Source: Irpex lacteus
Taxonomy: Eukaryota > Basidiomycota > Agaricomycetes > Polyporales > Irpicaceae
Length of the DNA stretch: 64,000 nucleotides
NCBI GenBank assembly: GCA_001986395.2
Contig: MQVO02000003.1
Coordinates: 1 to 64,000 of the forward strand
Reading direction: 5' to 3'
The number at the start of each line of letters is the position of its first letter. Position 1 is the stretch's first letter. Positions 34,507 through 46,372 of the stretch are shown in pieces. Made by a program: the position numbers and the translations under genes. The notes beneath the pieces are model-generated. The model saw only the letters and a list, made by a program, of their open reading frames with translations. It had not been told where the DNA came from and made no database searches.

Positions 34507-35081
34507 ATGGGTCGTATGCACGCTCCTGGAAAGGGCATTTGTATGTTTCCGTTCAACTTAGCTGTGAAGAGTCTGTGGCCCTGATACTCGGTCGCTAGCG
34601 TCCTCTGCTCTCCCTTACCGCCGCGCTCCCCCTTCATGGCTCAAGACGACACCCGAGGATGTCGTTGAGCACATCATCAAGCTGGCTCGCAAGGGTCTTA
34701 CTCCCTCCCAGATTGGTGTTACCCTCCGTGACTCGCACGGTATCCCCCAAGTCCGATTCGTTACTGGTAACAAGATACTCCGTATCTTGAAGACCCAGGG
34801 TGCGTAATCATGCGAATGCCGGAAGTACAACAAAACTCAGTGACGTTGTGATGACTCTAGGTCTTGCACCCCAAATCCCTGAGGATCTCTGGCACCTTGT
34901 GAAGAAGGCCGTTGCCGTCCGCAAGCACTTGGAGGTCAACCGCAAGGACAAGGACTCCAAGTTCCGCCTCATTCTCATCGAGTCGCGTATCCACCGTCTT
35001 GCCCGATACTACAAGAAGACGCAGGCGATCCCACCGTCGTTCAAGTACGACTCTGCCACCGCCTCTACCCTCATCGCATAA
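34507..35081 (+). CDS. RPS13: 40S ribosomal protein S13 (uS15)
   Basis: A small-subunit ribosomal protein. The first exon is [11 protein letters not shown], then an intron with donor gtatgt and acceptor gctag, then [60 protein letters not shown], then a second short intron, and [60 protein letters not shown] and TASTLIA-stop. The total length is about 151 residues, the usual size of eukaryotic S13. ATG at 34507 is the first in frame and lies in a good context. Divergent from RPS6. Confidence 0.97.
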
Positions 35082-35820
35082 ACACCTTGTTGCTGGAATG
35101 GTGGGGATTGTATGTATGATTGTCGGTCCTGGAGAGCGTCACGGTCTGGGTTGGCACCCTTAGTGCAGGAACGAGACGAGCGCCGGCGAGTCGAGAGCTT
35201 TTTCTATGTTTTGCATTCCCTATCTCGCTATGACAATATAAAAATAGGCGTATGCACAGTCGTCTGGCATCTTGGTACGCGTGAGACTTGTGAGCTGCTC
35301 GTTTAACATGCCACCATTCGTCATAATCCTACCTTGAACCCACCACTCAACCAACCTCGACTCTTCACTTAATTTGCTTTGGGTTCCCGGCAAGTCTGAT
35401 CATGAGTGTTCTACATTCAATATCATCTGTGAGTAGTTAGCGATCTATCGGCTGAGAACGTCTGTGCTTTTCAAGCACACAGATTGATGGTCGTTGCGTT
35501 CATCGCAGTGCAAGGTACGACTCCCTTATAGTATCCCTAGGTCCACTTTATCAAGCCTTCGTGCCATTGATACGCTGAAGAGTTAAATGTCTGTGCTGAG
35601 CCTGTGAGATTGCATCTTGTTAGCCGAGAGACGCGACACGAGTCGCGGTGGCCACAATATATGAGCGCCTATACACACTCATCGATTCGACTCAGGCGAG
35701 TCAGCTGCAAAAATTAAATTACTCGACCTGGCTTTCTTAATCTCCCTCACATTTCGACGCCTTAGTGGCCCTCGTTTCTTTCAAAAATCTGCTATAGTTC
35801 GCAAACAGTTACCTCGCAGC
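35082..35820. other. Intergenic region, RPS13 3' end to ArgRS promoter
   Basis: No gene seen. It holds the RPS13 3' UTR and the promoter of the arginyl-tRNA synthetase gene, with an AT-rich part near 35700-35730. Confidence 0.4.
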
Positions 35821-37829
35821 ATGGCCACGACCGCGTCCTTCATCGCCAACCTACCACCGCTACCAAAAGTCGAAGGAACGGAGCCAGACCGCAGTGTCTT
35901 GGACTTGTTCCGAACGGCGATCGCAAAACGGGTTGCGGATGCTCTACCACCGCTCACTGTCGAACAGGTGTACACCGGAGTCGACTATGGGAAGAAGGGT
36001 GTCGACTTCACGATTGCCCTGCCCCGGTTCAGGCTGCCGGGGAAGATAGATGAGCACGCAAAGAAAGTCCTGAGCGGGGTGAGTCTATTATGCGCTGCAT
36101 ACCAGCAGCTATTTATAATATGCATTCGTCCCAACACTGTCACAACATTCTAACACGCCTACTTATCATAGTTTGAACCCGACGAATGGATCGAGAACAT
36201 CGTCCATGATAAAGCCTTCCTCCACTTCACATGCCGTACACCCACCCTCACCCGTCTCATCCTCACCCAAATCCATGATCTCACACATGATACCGCATCC
36301 GGCAGCCCAGAGTACGGCACGAACTCATTAGGCAAGGGCAAGAAAGTCGTGATCGAGTACTCGTCACCGAACATCGCCAAATCCTTCCACGTCGGCCACT
36401 TGCGAAGTACCATCATCGGCGCGTTCTTGGCGAACCTATACAAAGCCTGTGGCTGGGACGTCGTCTCTCTGAACTACCTTGGTGACTGGGGAACCCAGTT
36501 CGGCTTGATCGCTGTCGGTTTCGAGAAGTACGGATCGCAGGAGGAGCTGGAGAAGGACGCCATCAAGCATTTGTTGGAGATCTATGTCAAGGTCAACGCT
36601 GATGCCGAGAAGGATCCGAACGTGAAGGTGGAGGCTGCCAAGTTCTTCAAGCGTATGGAGGATGGCGACGAGTCTGCGCTCGTTAACTGGCGGCATTGGC
36701 GAGAACTCTCCGTGAAGAAGTATGCCGAGGAGTACGACCGCCTCAACGTCCATTTCGACCACTATGTCGGAGAGTCGTTAGTAGGAAAGGAGTGGCAGGA
36801 CAAGGCGATTGACAGGTTGACGGAGTTGAACCTGATCGAGGACCATGAAGGCGCAAAACTTGTTAACCTCGAGAAGTGGAAGATGGGACGTGCTGTCCTC
36901 AGGAAAAAGGGTATGTGCCACATATACCCATGCTCTCCGCTTACTGAGTCGGGATACTAGACGGTACCTCAATATATCTCACGCGAGATATCGGTGGTGC
37001 CATCGAGCGATACGAAAAGTACAAGTTTGACAAGATGATCTACGTCGTCTCGTCACAACAAGACCTTCACCTTTCCCAATTCTTCAAGGTCCTCAAACTC
37101 ATGGAGTTCCCGTGGGCAGAAAACCTGGAGCACGTCAACTACGGATTGGTGCAGGGTATGAGCACGCGACGAGGTACCGTCGTATTCCTGGACCAGATCA
37201 TCAAGGAAGCCGCCTCTGTCATGCACGAGCAGATGAAGAAGAACGAGACGAAGTACAACGCTATCGAGGATCCTGAGCACGTCGCACAGGAAGTTGGTAT
37301 CTCTGGCGTGAAGATCCAGGATATGGCTGCCAAGCGGTAAGCTGTCTTCCCACCAAACACATCGCATGCATTACTAAAGGATCGTGTTTCTGTATTTAGA
37401 ATCAACAACTACACCTTCAACTGGGAGCGAATGCTCTCCTTCGAAGGCGACACCGGCCCCTACCTCCAATACGCACACGTCCGTCTCGCCTCCATCGGCC
37501 GCAAAAACCCTGAACTCCTCCCCCTCCCCGCCCGCGCCGCCATCAACACCGACCTTCTCGTCGAGCCCTCCGCTCGAGACATCGCCTTCCTCATCGGCAC
37601 GTACCCCGACGTCGTCAAGACAGCGCTCCGGACACACGAGCCCAGTGGTGTGGTGACGTTCGCCTTCAGGTTGAGTCACGCTATATCAAGTGCGTGGGAG
37701 ACGGTGATTGTGAAGGGGGAGCCTGATCAGGAGAAGGCGCGGGCCCGCTTGTTCTTGTATACGAGCGCGCAGGAGGTGCTGGGTGCTGCGATGAGGTTGT
37801 TGAGTTTGCGGCCGCTTGAGCGGATGTGA
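35821..37829 (+). CDS. RRS1: Cytosolic arginyl-tRNA synthetase
   Basis: The enzyme charges tRNA-Arg with arginine. ATG at 35821 begins [20 protein letters not shown]. An N-terminal Add1-type segment is followed by the HIGH-like motif ([20 protein letters not shown]), then [79 protein letters not shown] and the region replacing KMSKS ([17 protein letters not shown]). The C-terminal anticodon-binding DALR domain has [19 protein letters not shown] and ends [14 protein letters not shown]. Four short introns are visible. The length, about 600 residues, and the domain order are normal for class I ArgRS of fungi. No mitochondrial targeting peptide is evident at this start. Confidence 0.96.
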
Positions 37830-38934
37830 GGAGGTGCCGAGTTCTTTTCTGTATCAAGTAGGGGTCTATATTGACGGGGTGTAAGTGATAGATAAACATA
37901 ATACTAGTACTTGAATCGTTAACACCGACATATTCAAGGTTCGGACTCCTAAGGGTTGCTATAGATGTTTGTACAGTATCGGTACTTGACGTCTGGCTCA
38001 TATGTATAGCATTGCGAACAGATGCAAGGACTGTACCGGACATCTAGAGCGCCTTGAGAAGTTATAGCGCGCGGTGTGCCTTCAACGTGCACGACCATGA
38101 CTCTCAACTTCAAGTTGACGTTGATCATTGACTTGAGCATAAATGCCCATCGCAAGTCCCTCGAGTCACCAGTGGGCTCTCATAACACCTGCCACGAATT
38201 GCTAGTCGATACTATGCGGTTAGTGGCATATACAACGCGTACACGTAAGTACGTTATTCAGTTTACCACCGTCCGACTCTGTGCTAACCAGTACCAGTAA
38301 CAGGTCACCCATCTACTCCTTTCAGTGAACTGTCACTACTACCACGTCGGCAGCAGCTGAGAAGCAGAAGCTGATCATACAATGACCACTCATGCCGCAG
38401 TGCGATGAATGCTTTGAAGTCTAGTCCAACACCGAACGCATGCCATGCCTCGAAGAATGGTAGCAGACATACAATTCAAGACTCTCGGACATGCTGACCA
38501 GTCATCAACACGAGCACAACGTATGTTTTCCGAGTTCTATGACATATATGTAATAGCTAACCATCCGGCAAGTGTAGTATTCCACGGCACCCATTTCGAA
38601 TCTGACATATCGCTAGTAATTGAGACAGCTGACATCAAAAACCCGGAAAGGGAGAGACACCAAAATGAGTGAGTTTTGTTGTTTGTTCTCGGAGCCTGCT
38701 CCTACCGACACTTGGCATCTGCTTTCTACAGTCATGGTATGAATTACTTGCCCATCACAGGCACGTAGCTTTGTCCAGGGTACATGGGAATATGCACGTT
38801 ACGGCCCATTATGAGATTTTCCGAACGGAGACAGCCACCAGAGCTGGCAGTATATATATACCTCTTACCGTAACGCAGAAGTTCAGCAGCAAGCTCGTCT
38901 TTGCATCAACTTCAAGTAACTCACACGTCGCGCA
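37830..38934. other. Intergenic region with TATA box before the MACPF gene
   Basis: About 1.1 kb without a supported gene. A clear TATA element tatatatata lies at 38851-38860, some 75 bp before the MACPF start codon, and a CA/CT-rich leader follows. Confidence 0.5.
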
Positions 38935-40753
38935 ATGTCTACTCCATCTTCTGCATACTTGGCAGAGACTGCTGCTTACACGGCACCTCCCCCTCTCTTG
39001 CCCCTCTCTGCTATTCAAGCGGACATCGAGACCCGTTCTGGAGGAAAAGCCGCTTCGAACATGGCCTCCGATTACATTCCGGGCTTGTTCACACTTGGCT
39101 CAACTTACAACGTCCTCAATGGTAAATACGCTGACGCCAGGTCAGCGTTGCAGCAAGTCGTTGACTGGAATAAGAGTACGTCTGAGTAATTTTTCTGTGT
39201 TCATAGTGTCTCATTCTCTCCGCCCCAGGCGAGAACCGCATCCAGGAATACGGAGGAAAGAACTACACGATACCTGATATTGTCAACTTCAACAGAAACA
39301 CGACCTCTGACTATAGTTCGTCGTATGGCAAAACATCCTCCGAGTACACCAAGAGTCTCTCCCTTCATGCTGGGTTTGAGGCCAGCTTCCCTGGGTTCTC
39401 CGCTTCCGCTTCCGCCGACTATAGTGATTCCCAGCGCGAGAGTCTCTCGAACTCGTTCACGCGGATCACGTATTCCGTCACGCACTACAATCTCTCGCTT
39501 CCCCCTACAAGTCATATCCGGGCGTTGCTAAAGCCGTGGTTCCTCGACGATCTTGAGAACATGGACCCTATCGAGTTCTACAGGGAGTACGGCACTCACC
39601 TACTCCGCTCTCTCACTGTGGGAGGTCGTGCCCTCTTCCTGAATTCGACCGACACTCGCAAATACAGCTCCGAATTATCGATTGAAGCAGCGGCTAAGAT
39701 CTCCGCTTCCTATCTTGTTGCGTCAGGCAGTGTTGAGCTTTCTGCTGCGCAAAAGCAAGCCATGGATAGCTTCAACGAGTCCAGTGACACCTCGGTTGCT
39801 ACCAGTGCGTAGGCAATTACCCCAAAGCAGGATAACTCACTTACGTATCTTACAGAGGGAGGTGACCCGAGGTTCGGCAACGAGGAGTTTTTGAAGAATG
39901 TAGAGCAATGGGCAGAGTCCATTGTCGACTATCCTGAGTGTGTATCAGAGTGACCCGTTAATTGTCACAATTAATATAAACTGACGTCAGATGCGCAGGT
40001 TCGTTGACTTTGGATCTCTGCCATGCTTCGTCGGGGTTTGGGAGCTCACAACAGATACGGCACGCCAGCAGAAGCTAAAGGAGGGGTATGCGCAGTACGT
40101 CGAGTTGTACACTCAAGACTTATCCCTCCCTGGCCCATACCTTGAAGCGCGAAGCACTATGAGCAACGATAGTACAAAGGATGCACCGATCAGTGTAGGA
40201 CCGACTGGGTATGAAGGACATATTGTCATCGCCTATCCACCTAGTACGTGCATTTTACTGACTATCTGTACTCGCGACTAACTTGTCCTCAGCGCGCTCG
40301 GACGGGTTCTATCTCATCAGCCCTGGGTACGCTGATCACGCGCCGATGACGATCGCCAGAGAGCTTGTTCCAGGTGCTCTTGCCCCCGTCAAGTGGGAAG
40401 AAGCCTTTGTCGGACCGTACTACGGCGATGCAGTGACACGTGTGTGGCGAGCTGTGCCGCCTACCTCTGAGTACGTCGCCCTGGGCTTCGTCTCTATGAC
40501 CAGACCGTCTATCGACGACATTCCCCTGCAACCACCCGCGTGGCTTGGCGAACAGTTCCGTGCTGTACACAAGCGTGCTTTGACTGGTGCTGCCTACGGT
40601 GCCGTTTCAGGTTGGAGCTACTGGAGCTCTACTAATCGCGTTGTGTATGCGGTCGATTTCCGCTATTGGAATGCTGATGTCGAACTCCCGCATAAAAGCG
40701 ACTGCTATGTGCTGGACCCAAACATGACGATCAAGGATTGGAGCGGCTGGTAG
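38935..40753 (+). CDS. MACPF/perforin-like protein with Vps62-like C-terminal domain
   Basis: ATG at 38935 follows a strong TATA box. The N-terminal ~80 residues (ETAAYTAPPPLLPLSAIQAD) show no signal peptide. The MACPF region covers YGKTSSEYTKSLSLHAGFEA, SLSNSFTRITYSVTHYNLSL and the family signature FYREYGTHLLRSLTVGGRAL, followed by a Ser/Ala-rich strand segment (ELSIEAAAKISASYLVASGS). After the MACPF part the protein continues with FVDFGSLPCFVGVWELTTDT and a C-terminal part resembling Vps62/DUF946 proteins: RSDGFYLISPGYADHAPMTI, TRVWRAVPPTSEYVALGFVS and a final DWSGW-stop. Four to five short introns occur. MACPF proteins form membrane pores or act in immunity-like roles; in fungi some are two-component cytolysins. 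Whether this one is active is not shown. The lack of a signal peptide is shared with several fungal relatives. The Vps62 assignment is by motif resemblance only. Confidence 0.85.
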
Positions 40754-41000
40754 GAGGCACGGAGGTTAGGCTTGTACGCTCATAAGTAGATTGAGCTCAG
40801 TATTCTGTAAATTTTCATCGACACAGCACAACCGCCAAATATCACTTCCCCCGAAGTTCGATCGACGTCTGAAAGGCTCACTACATCGATGTGTGTAAGT
40901 AAGTATACATTGAGTATATGCTATACAGTGTGAGGTGTTGCTCTGAATGCATTGTTCGTGACAGGCACTTAGATCCCTAGATGATAGCACCTCGGTCATC

Positions 41001-42434
41001 TTACTCCGTTGACCATGAATTACAACAAAGCCACTCACCGGTCGACGCAAAGCCCAGTCTCTTGTTACCCAGATCCCACACACTATAATAATGCTTCAGC
41101 GCACTAGCACCAATAATCGAGAAGTCCTCCTGAGCGTTGATCAACGTCTGGCACGTCGACGGATCACTCTTGAACGGCCCAACACTAAGCTCGCTACTCG
41201 GGATCGTCAACTGGAACGTGCTTCCCGTAGTAGATCTGAACGCAAAGGAGATGACCGCCGGCAACGACGCGACCTTCGAGCAGGCGATACCGTAAGTGCC
41301 CGGTTCGTCGTCGAAGGGCTGAATGTCGGAGGAGATTTGGGCGTAGATGGCTTCGGTGTCCTCTTGTGGGAAGACGAGGTTGCTGGTACCGCTGTCGAAG
41401 ATAATCGTTCGGGATTGCTTGAGCGTTGAGGTTGATTTGCCGTTCACAGTGATACCGGATGAGGTGAGCTGCCAGAAGCCTTCTGAGGGGTCAACGAGGG
41501 GCATGTATGTCACGGAGCCTGCGATTGAACTTAGTTTTGGCGAAAAATTAATGTTATGCGTGTGTTTGACGTACCCTGGAACTTGGTGGTGTCGATTCCT
41601 CCCAAGGTAAGCTCTGCGTTCCCCACCGACTTCGGGGTGAAGAACAGGCTGAACAGGGACGGAAGACCTTGGGACTCTAGTCCTGCGAAGAAACCTTGTG
41701 CGACCGATGACATTCCTTGAATGCCACTGAAGGGATCAGGGCTGAAAGTGGGAGTTTGATTCGTGATGAGGAACAAGTCGACGTTGGGCACAGAAATGCC
41801 GCCGACAGTGACAGTATCTCTAGCCTCACGAAGCGTCAACTGCCAGTTATTCCCGATGACGGGGTCCACACCGACACCAGTGCCAAAGGTAATGGTAGTA
41901 GTACGTTGGCGGTCAACGAAAGTTGAACTCTTCGTAGAGTCAAACTTGACCTGGTTCGAACATACCGAGCCACAGCGAGTGCCTACCGAGTAAGAATATA
42001 AATACTGGGCAGCGTAGTAAAGAGTAAAACAACTCACTTGCAAACTCCAAGGTTGAGCTCCCAGTATCGAAGACAACGCTGATGTTTTGTGGGGGCGTTC
42101 CGACTAAGAGACGCACAGCTCAATAAAGTTGCAACTGTAATGATTACACCTGCATGTAACATACCTTGAATGTTTCCGAACCACCTAATAACTCGTTAGT
42201 ACTCAGAAATATTGATATTCACGAGGGAACAACTTACTGAAGGTCGGTGCCATTGAAATAATCTGCAAGTGGGACGCCGATTGGCGACAGAGCTCTTCTT
42301 GAAATCGAAGAGTGGCCCTTCGGGATACGACGAGACGTCAAGCTGATCGTCTGAGGCGACGCGCGAGCAACAGGGGCAGGGCTAGCGCTGGCCACGGCGG
42401 CAAGAACGAGTGTAACAAACGCCGAGGTCAACAT
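41001..42434 (-). CDS. Secreted aspartic protease (pepsin family A1)
   Basis: ATG at 42434-42432 opens a signal peptide (MLTSAFVTLVLAAVASASPA) and a basic propeptide (LTSRRIPKGHSSISRRAL). The first catalytic Asp lies in VGTPPQNISVVFDTGSSTLE, the second in SRTIIFDSGTSNLVFPQ. Other family features are FDSTKSSTF, TFGTGVGVDPVIGNNW, FSGIQGMSSVAQ, ELTLGGIDTTKFQG, SVTYMPLVDPSEGFWQL and EDFSIIGASALKHYYSVWDL, GNKRLGFAST. Short introns interrupt the N-terminal half. The last codons are unclear: the frame can run on to WSTE-stop at 41001 or splice at a donor after FAST. A run of Cys (CGSVCSN; ACSKVA; STCQ) suggests disulfides. The enzyme is expected in the secretory route or outside the cell, acting at acid pH. 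Confidence 0.9.
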
Positions 42435-43195
42435 TGTTAAACGAACTTGCAGTATACCTGAAGGGAACGAGAAGGAGCTCCTCGAACTGCTCTGACACCA
42501 ACATCGAAGCTATTTATACTGAGAACTGCGTGAGCGGCTCCGGTCTTGGAAGGGAATCGTCGAAGTGGGCCGTATGGTTGTCGGATTGCTCGCGTAGTCC
42601 GTTTCGACCCCAATGCGGTGCAGCCCATGCGGCGACTACATTCTGTTACTTGACATGGAAACGTACCGCATGAAAGTGACGCATGGTCGTCAACGAGAAG
42701 TCGCATTGTGTGTGCCGCCTGTGTACTTAAAGTGAGGGGTTTTGATCGGATAATTGGAAGACTGACTGCATCTGTATGCAACAATCCCGCGCTAAGAGGT
42801 CCCGGGCGCACGAGAAGCATACCATTGCTCGCATGGCGGGCTCGAGAACTCCACGATACACGCGTGCATCATGATTCCGCATGTTGCTACAGTCAATATT
42901 TAGCATTATGCGAGTGGGACACAGGAGAGATACAGCCGCATGAGAATATTGCAGGACGATAAGGAAGAAGGAAGTCCAGTCGACGTACCAATGTAAGGTT
43001 AAGAAGCATGGCTTCCGGCAAGTTCGAAGAGAGAGAAGTTAACAAAATGAAGGATCCGCGATGGAAATACGAATACGAATAGGAGATCACGTTTACTACG
43101 GATCTCCCTCTACATACAGCACCCAAAAGAATGAAATAACAAGAATACAAGCCAAATATACCATTAAGCCAGCCTATACGAGCAACGTAGTTTAA
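42435..43195. other. Intergenic region
   Basis: About 760 bp: promoter of the aspartic protease on the left, 3' end of the aldehyde dehydrogenase gene on the right. No gene is supported. Confidence 0.4.
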
Positions 43196-45382
43196 CTATG
43201 TGCTTCGGTACTTGATCAGTACTGCAGATACCGCTCCCAACAGGGTGAGAATGAGCCAAAGCCCCCACCTCTTGCTGGCAGCCTTCCCGAGCCGTGGTGG
43301 CATAGCTACGTTTGTCACTTTGCGCAGGAAGCCAGTGCTCTTTTCCTAAAGAGTAGAGGAAAGTCAAATCGGTGTGCGCTTTGAGACTGATAAAACGACT
43401 GAAACATACGGTGTATGGCGGGTATCTGCCCTTCATGAGGATAGTATCAACCCTAAATAACGTCACATCATCCATTAGCTCGTTTTGCAAAGATGCAGAC
43501 AGAGGTAGCAAACGGACCATCCTGGGTTGTCAAGTGTGCAACGGTGGTGGGTGAGGATGTCAAACCCATACTTGCCGCTCAGATACCCAGCTACAAATGT
43601 ACAGTCAGCGTTCCACAGCCGACTAGAGTACATATCAATGAGGTGCAAACTTACAGCCGCTAGGCCCTATACCGCCGAACGGAAGACCTATGGCGCCGAC
43701 ATGGATGATGCACTCGTTTGCGATCGCCCCACCACTCTGTGTGTTATCGAACACTAGGAAACTGATGAGAACCGTCGCCACATTGGGGAAAGAAGAAAAA
43801 GACATACCCTTGGCCTTGAACTTCGGGTCGTTCGAGAAGACGTAGAGGCAAAGAGCATGCTCCCTACGTAATGCGTCAGCTGAGGGTTGGCATTCGTTGA
43901 GGATTAGTCCTTACTTCGCATTCACGATACCGATAGCTTCGTCCACATCTTTGACTGGCACGATTGGCAGAACAGGACCGAAAATCTCTCTGGCATAACT
44001 TGTGAGTGGCAAATAGTCATAAAAACAGAATCACGTACTCTTGCATAAGAGAGTCATCCAGTGTCACGTCTTTGACCACTGTCGGAGCGACATACTTCTT
44101 CTGGACATCTGCCTCGCCACCGAAGACGACAGTGCCCTTCGTCTCATCGATATACTTCTTAATCCTAGCTGCGTGAGCTTCCGTGATAATTCGACTGAAA
44201 GAATCCGACTTTGATGGGTCGCCTTCGGGGAAGAAGGTGGCGTAGACTTTCTTCAACTCTTCCACAAATCGATCTTGCGCCTCATGGGGTATCAGTACGT
44301 AGTCTGGCGCGACGCAGACTTGACCGGCGTTAGCGACCTTCCCCCACAGAATACGTCTAGCGGCAAGTTCGAAGTCCGTGTTGGGGTCAATGAACACAGG
44401 AGATTTACCTGGAGCAGCCTATGAGCTTTCAAGACTTTCAAGGTAAAGACGGGCTTACCGCCGAGCTCAGTCGTCACGGGTGTGAGGTGCTTTGCGGCCG
44501 CAGCGGCGACAATCTTGGCCACACGTCCACTTCCGACGTAGACAACTGAAGTATGGTGTTAACTTAGACGATGACAACGCCCAACCGATGCGCTTACTAT
44601 GATCCCAGGGGAATTCCAATAACTGCAATTCGTCAGTGTCTGCTTCATTCTGTTCAGAGACTGGTCACATACCTTAGAGACAACGGGAACATCCCCATTA
44701 ACGACTCTGACAGTCTCAGGGTCGAGGTATTTAGGTACTAGCTCTGCATAGAGTTCGCACACTGCAGGGCACAGCTCAGAAGGCTTGATGACCACGGAAT
44801 TACCTGCGGCTATAGCAGAGGCCTGAACACATAGTTAGCTCACGAAACTAGACATACTCGGTGACTACGTACGACGTGTGTAACTGTGAGATGGATGGGG
44901 AAGTTGAACGGGGTGATGATTAAGACGACTCCCTTCGGCTCTTTGCGAATTTGGGGCTTCATAGCGAACCATGTCGATGACCAACGTCTGCAACGGACGT
45001 AATTAGTATTCAGTAGCACACGCAGCATCTTAAACCTGCACTCACGCATTCTCTGTCTTCGCCCACTTCTCTACGTTGTCATAAGCATCCCTGGCCTCCG
45101 CTATTCCCGGATTTATCTCGAGACTGCACAAAAGCTCATAAGAACCAGGCTCGCCGTCCAAAGCTGCGCCATGATAGCTTACAAGTCTGCCTCCAAACTT
45201 GGCCTCCCCAAGTCAGCCTTGAGCGCATCTCCCCACCGTTTCTGGTGGTCACGTAGCATCCATGCCAGCTGAGCGAGTTGCTGCTTGCGGTACGCGATCG
45301 GCTTGGTCTTCCCTGTTCTGAACGTACTCCGGAGGTCGTTGAATATTGTAGGAATATCTTCAAGGGGTGTGTAGGTAACCAT
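43196..45382 (-). CDS. Fatty-aldehyde-type aldehyde dehydrogenase with C-terminal membrane tail
   Basis: NAD(P)+-dependent oxidation of aldehydes to acids. ATG at 45382-45380 gives [20 protein letters not shown]. The order of exons matches class 3 ALDHs: [87 protein letters not shown] with the catalytic Glu, [19 protein letters not shown] with the nucleophilic Cys, [20 protein letters not shown] and [14 protein letters not shown]. The C-terminus has a basic stretch ([20 protein letters not shown]) then a hydrophobic segment ([17 protein letters not shown]) and ends KYRST-stop, so the enzyme is likely tail-anchored in the endoplasmic reticulum, as in yeast Hfd1 and mammalian ALDH3A2. About ten short introns occur. 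Confidence 0.92.
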
Positions 45383-46372
45383 GATGGCTGGTGAAGATCA
45401 AGTCGCGGTGGGATCCCAGGCTGTCCATGGTGTCAGCAGTGTGATATATGGATACCGAACGAAGGTTACGGCCAAGCGCTGCAGTAAACACGCGCATCGG
45501 CTGAAGATGCCAACTGCTTCCGAAACTACCATGACCTACCAGCTGTCTGACTGCTGCCATGGACGCCGTCTCCGTTCGACGCAGCGACCGTTGCGGAAGT
45601 TCTTGTGCACGCTCAGCCACTACAGCGACAACGACCGAACCTGAGTTGCATACTCGGGTGAGTGCAAGCTGTCATATTTTCTTTTCTCTGACGAGGCCTC
45701 GGGATACCGAAGATTAGATCACACGCAACGAATAGTATCCAGACGAAATAATAATCAGAAATATCTCACAGAATACGTTGCCTGGACTGTGCGTGTTTGC
45801 AGTGTGCACATCTCTCAACTAGCCTATGCAACACTCGTTGGCCTCAACTTGTATCTTTCATCAACGGATTCGAAGGTGTTATTCAGCGTGGTTACGTCCT
45901 TGATAGTCGTGCATAACGCTCTTATCCATAGGCTCGTAGACCAGCCTCTATCTTCGTACCCAATGGGTGCACTACTGGCCTGAAGCAAAATTTAACAATA
46001 TTAATGAGTTGCACACCGTACAGTAAGCTTTCGAGACCTTCAACATTCTGTTTTCAACGTTCATATCGTTCATGCTTATTCTCAGATGCGGACACCACGT
46101 TTTGGCAATCCTACATCACCCCGCCATCTTACAGGTCTAATCTCTGCTGCACCTATGAAACCGTTCGCGTAGCGGGTTTCAAGGATAATTGACCAGAAAC
46201 GACGCGATGCACCTCATCATCATTAGCCTTAGGGACCATTTGTTCCTAAACGGCAATAGCTGACCAACTTCTTGGTGTCGAAAGGTTACGGCTGCATAAA
46301 GAAGTTTTAAATTCAGTCCGGTTTGCCAAACACCTATCCCTACACCCTCCCATATTGAACACATAGAGCGAC
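45383..46372. other. Intergenic region, divergent promoters
   Basis: About 1 kb between the aldehyde dehydrogenase start (-) and the first member of the membrane-protein cluster (+). Nothing coding is supported. Confidence 0.4.
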
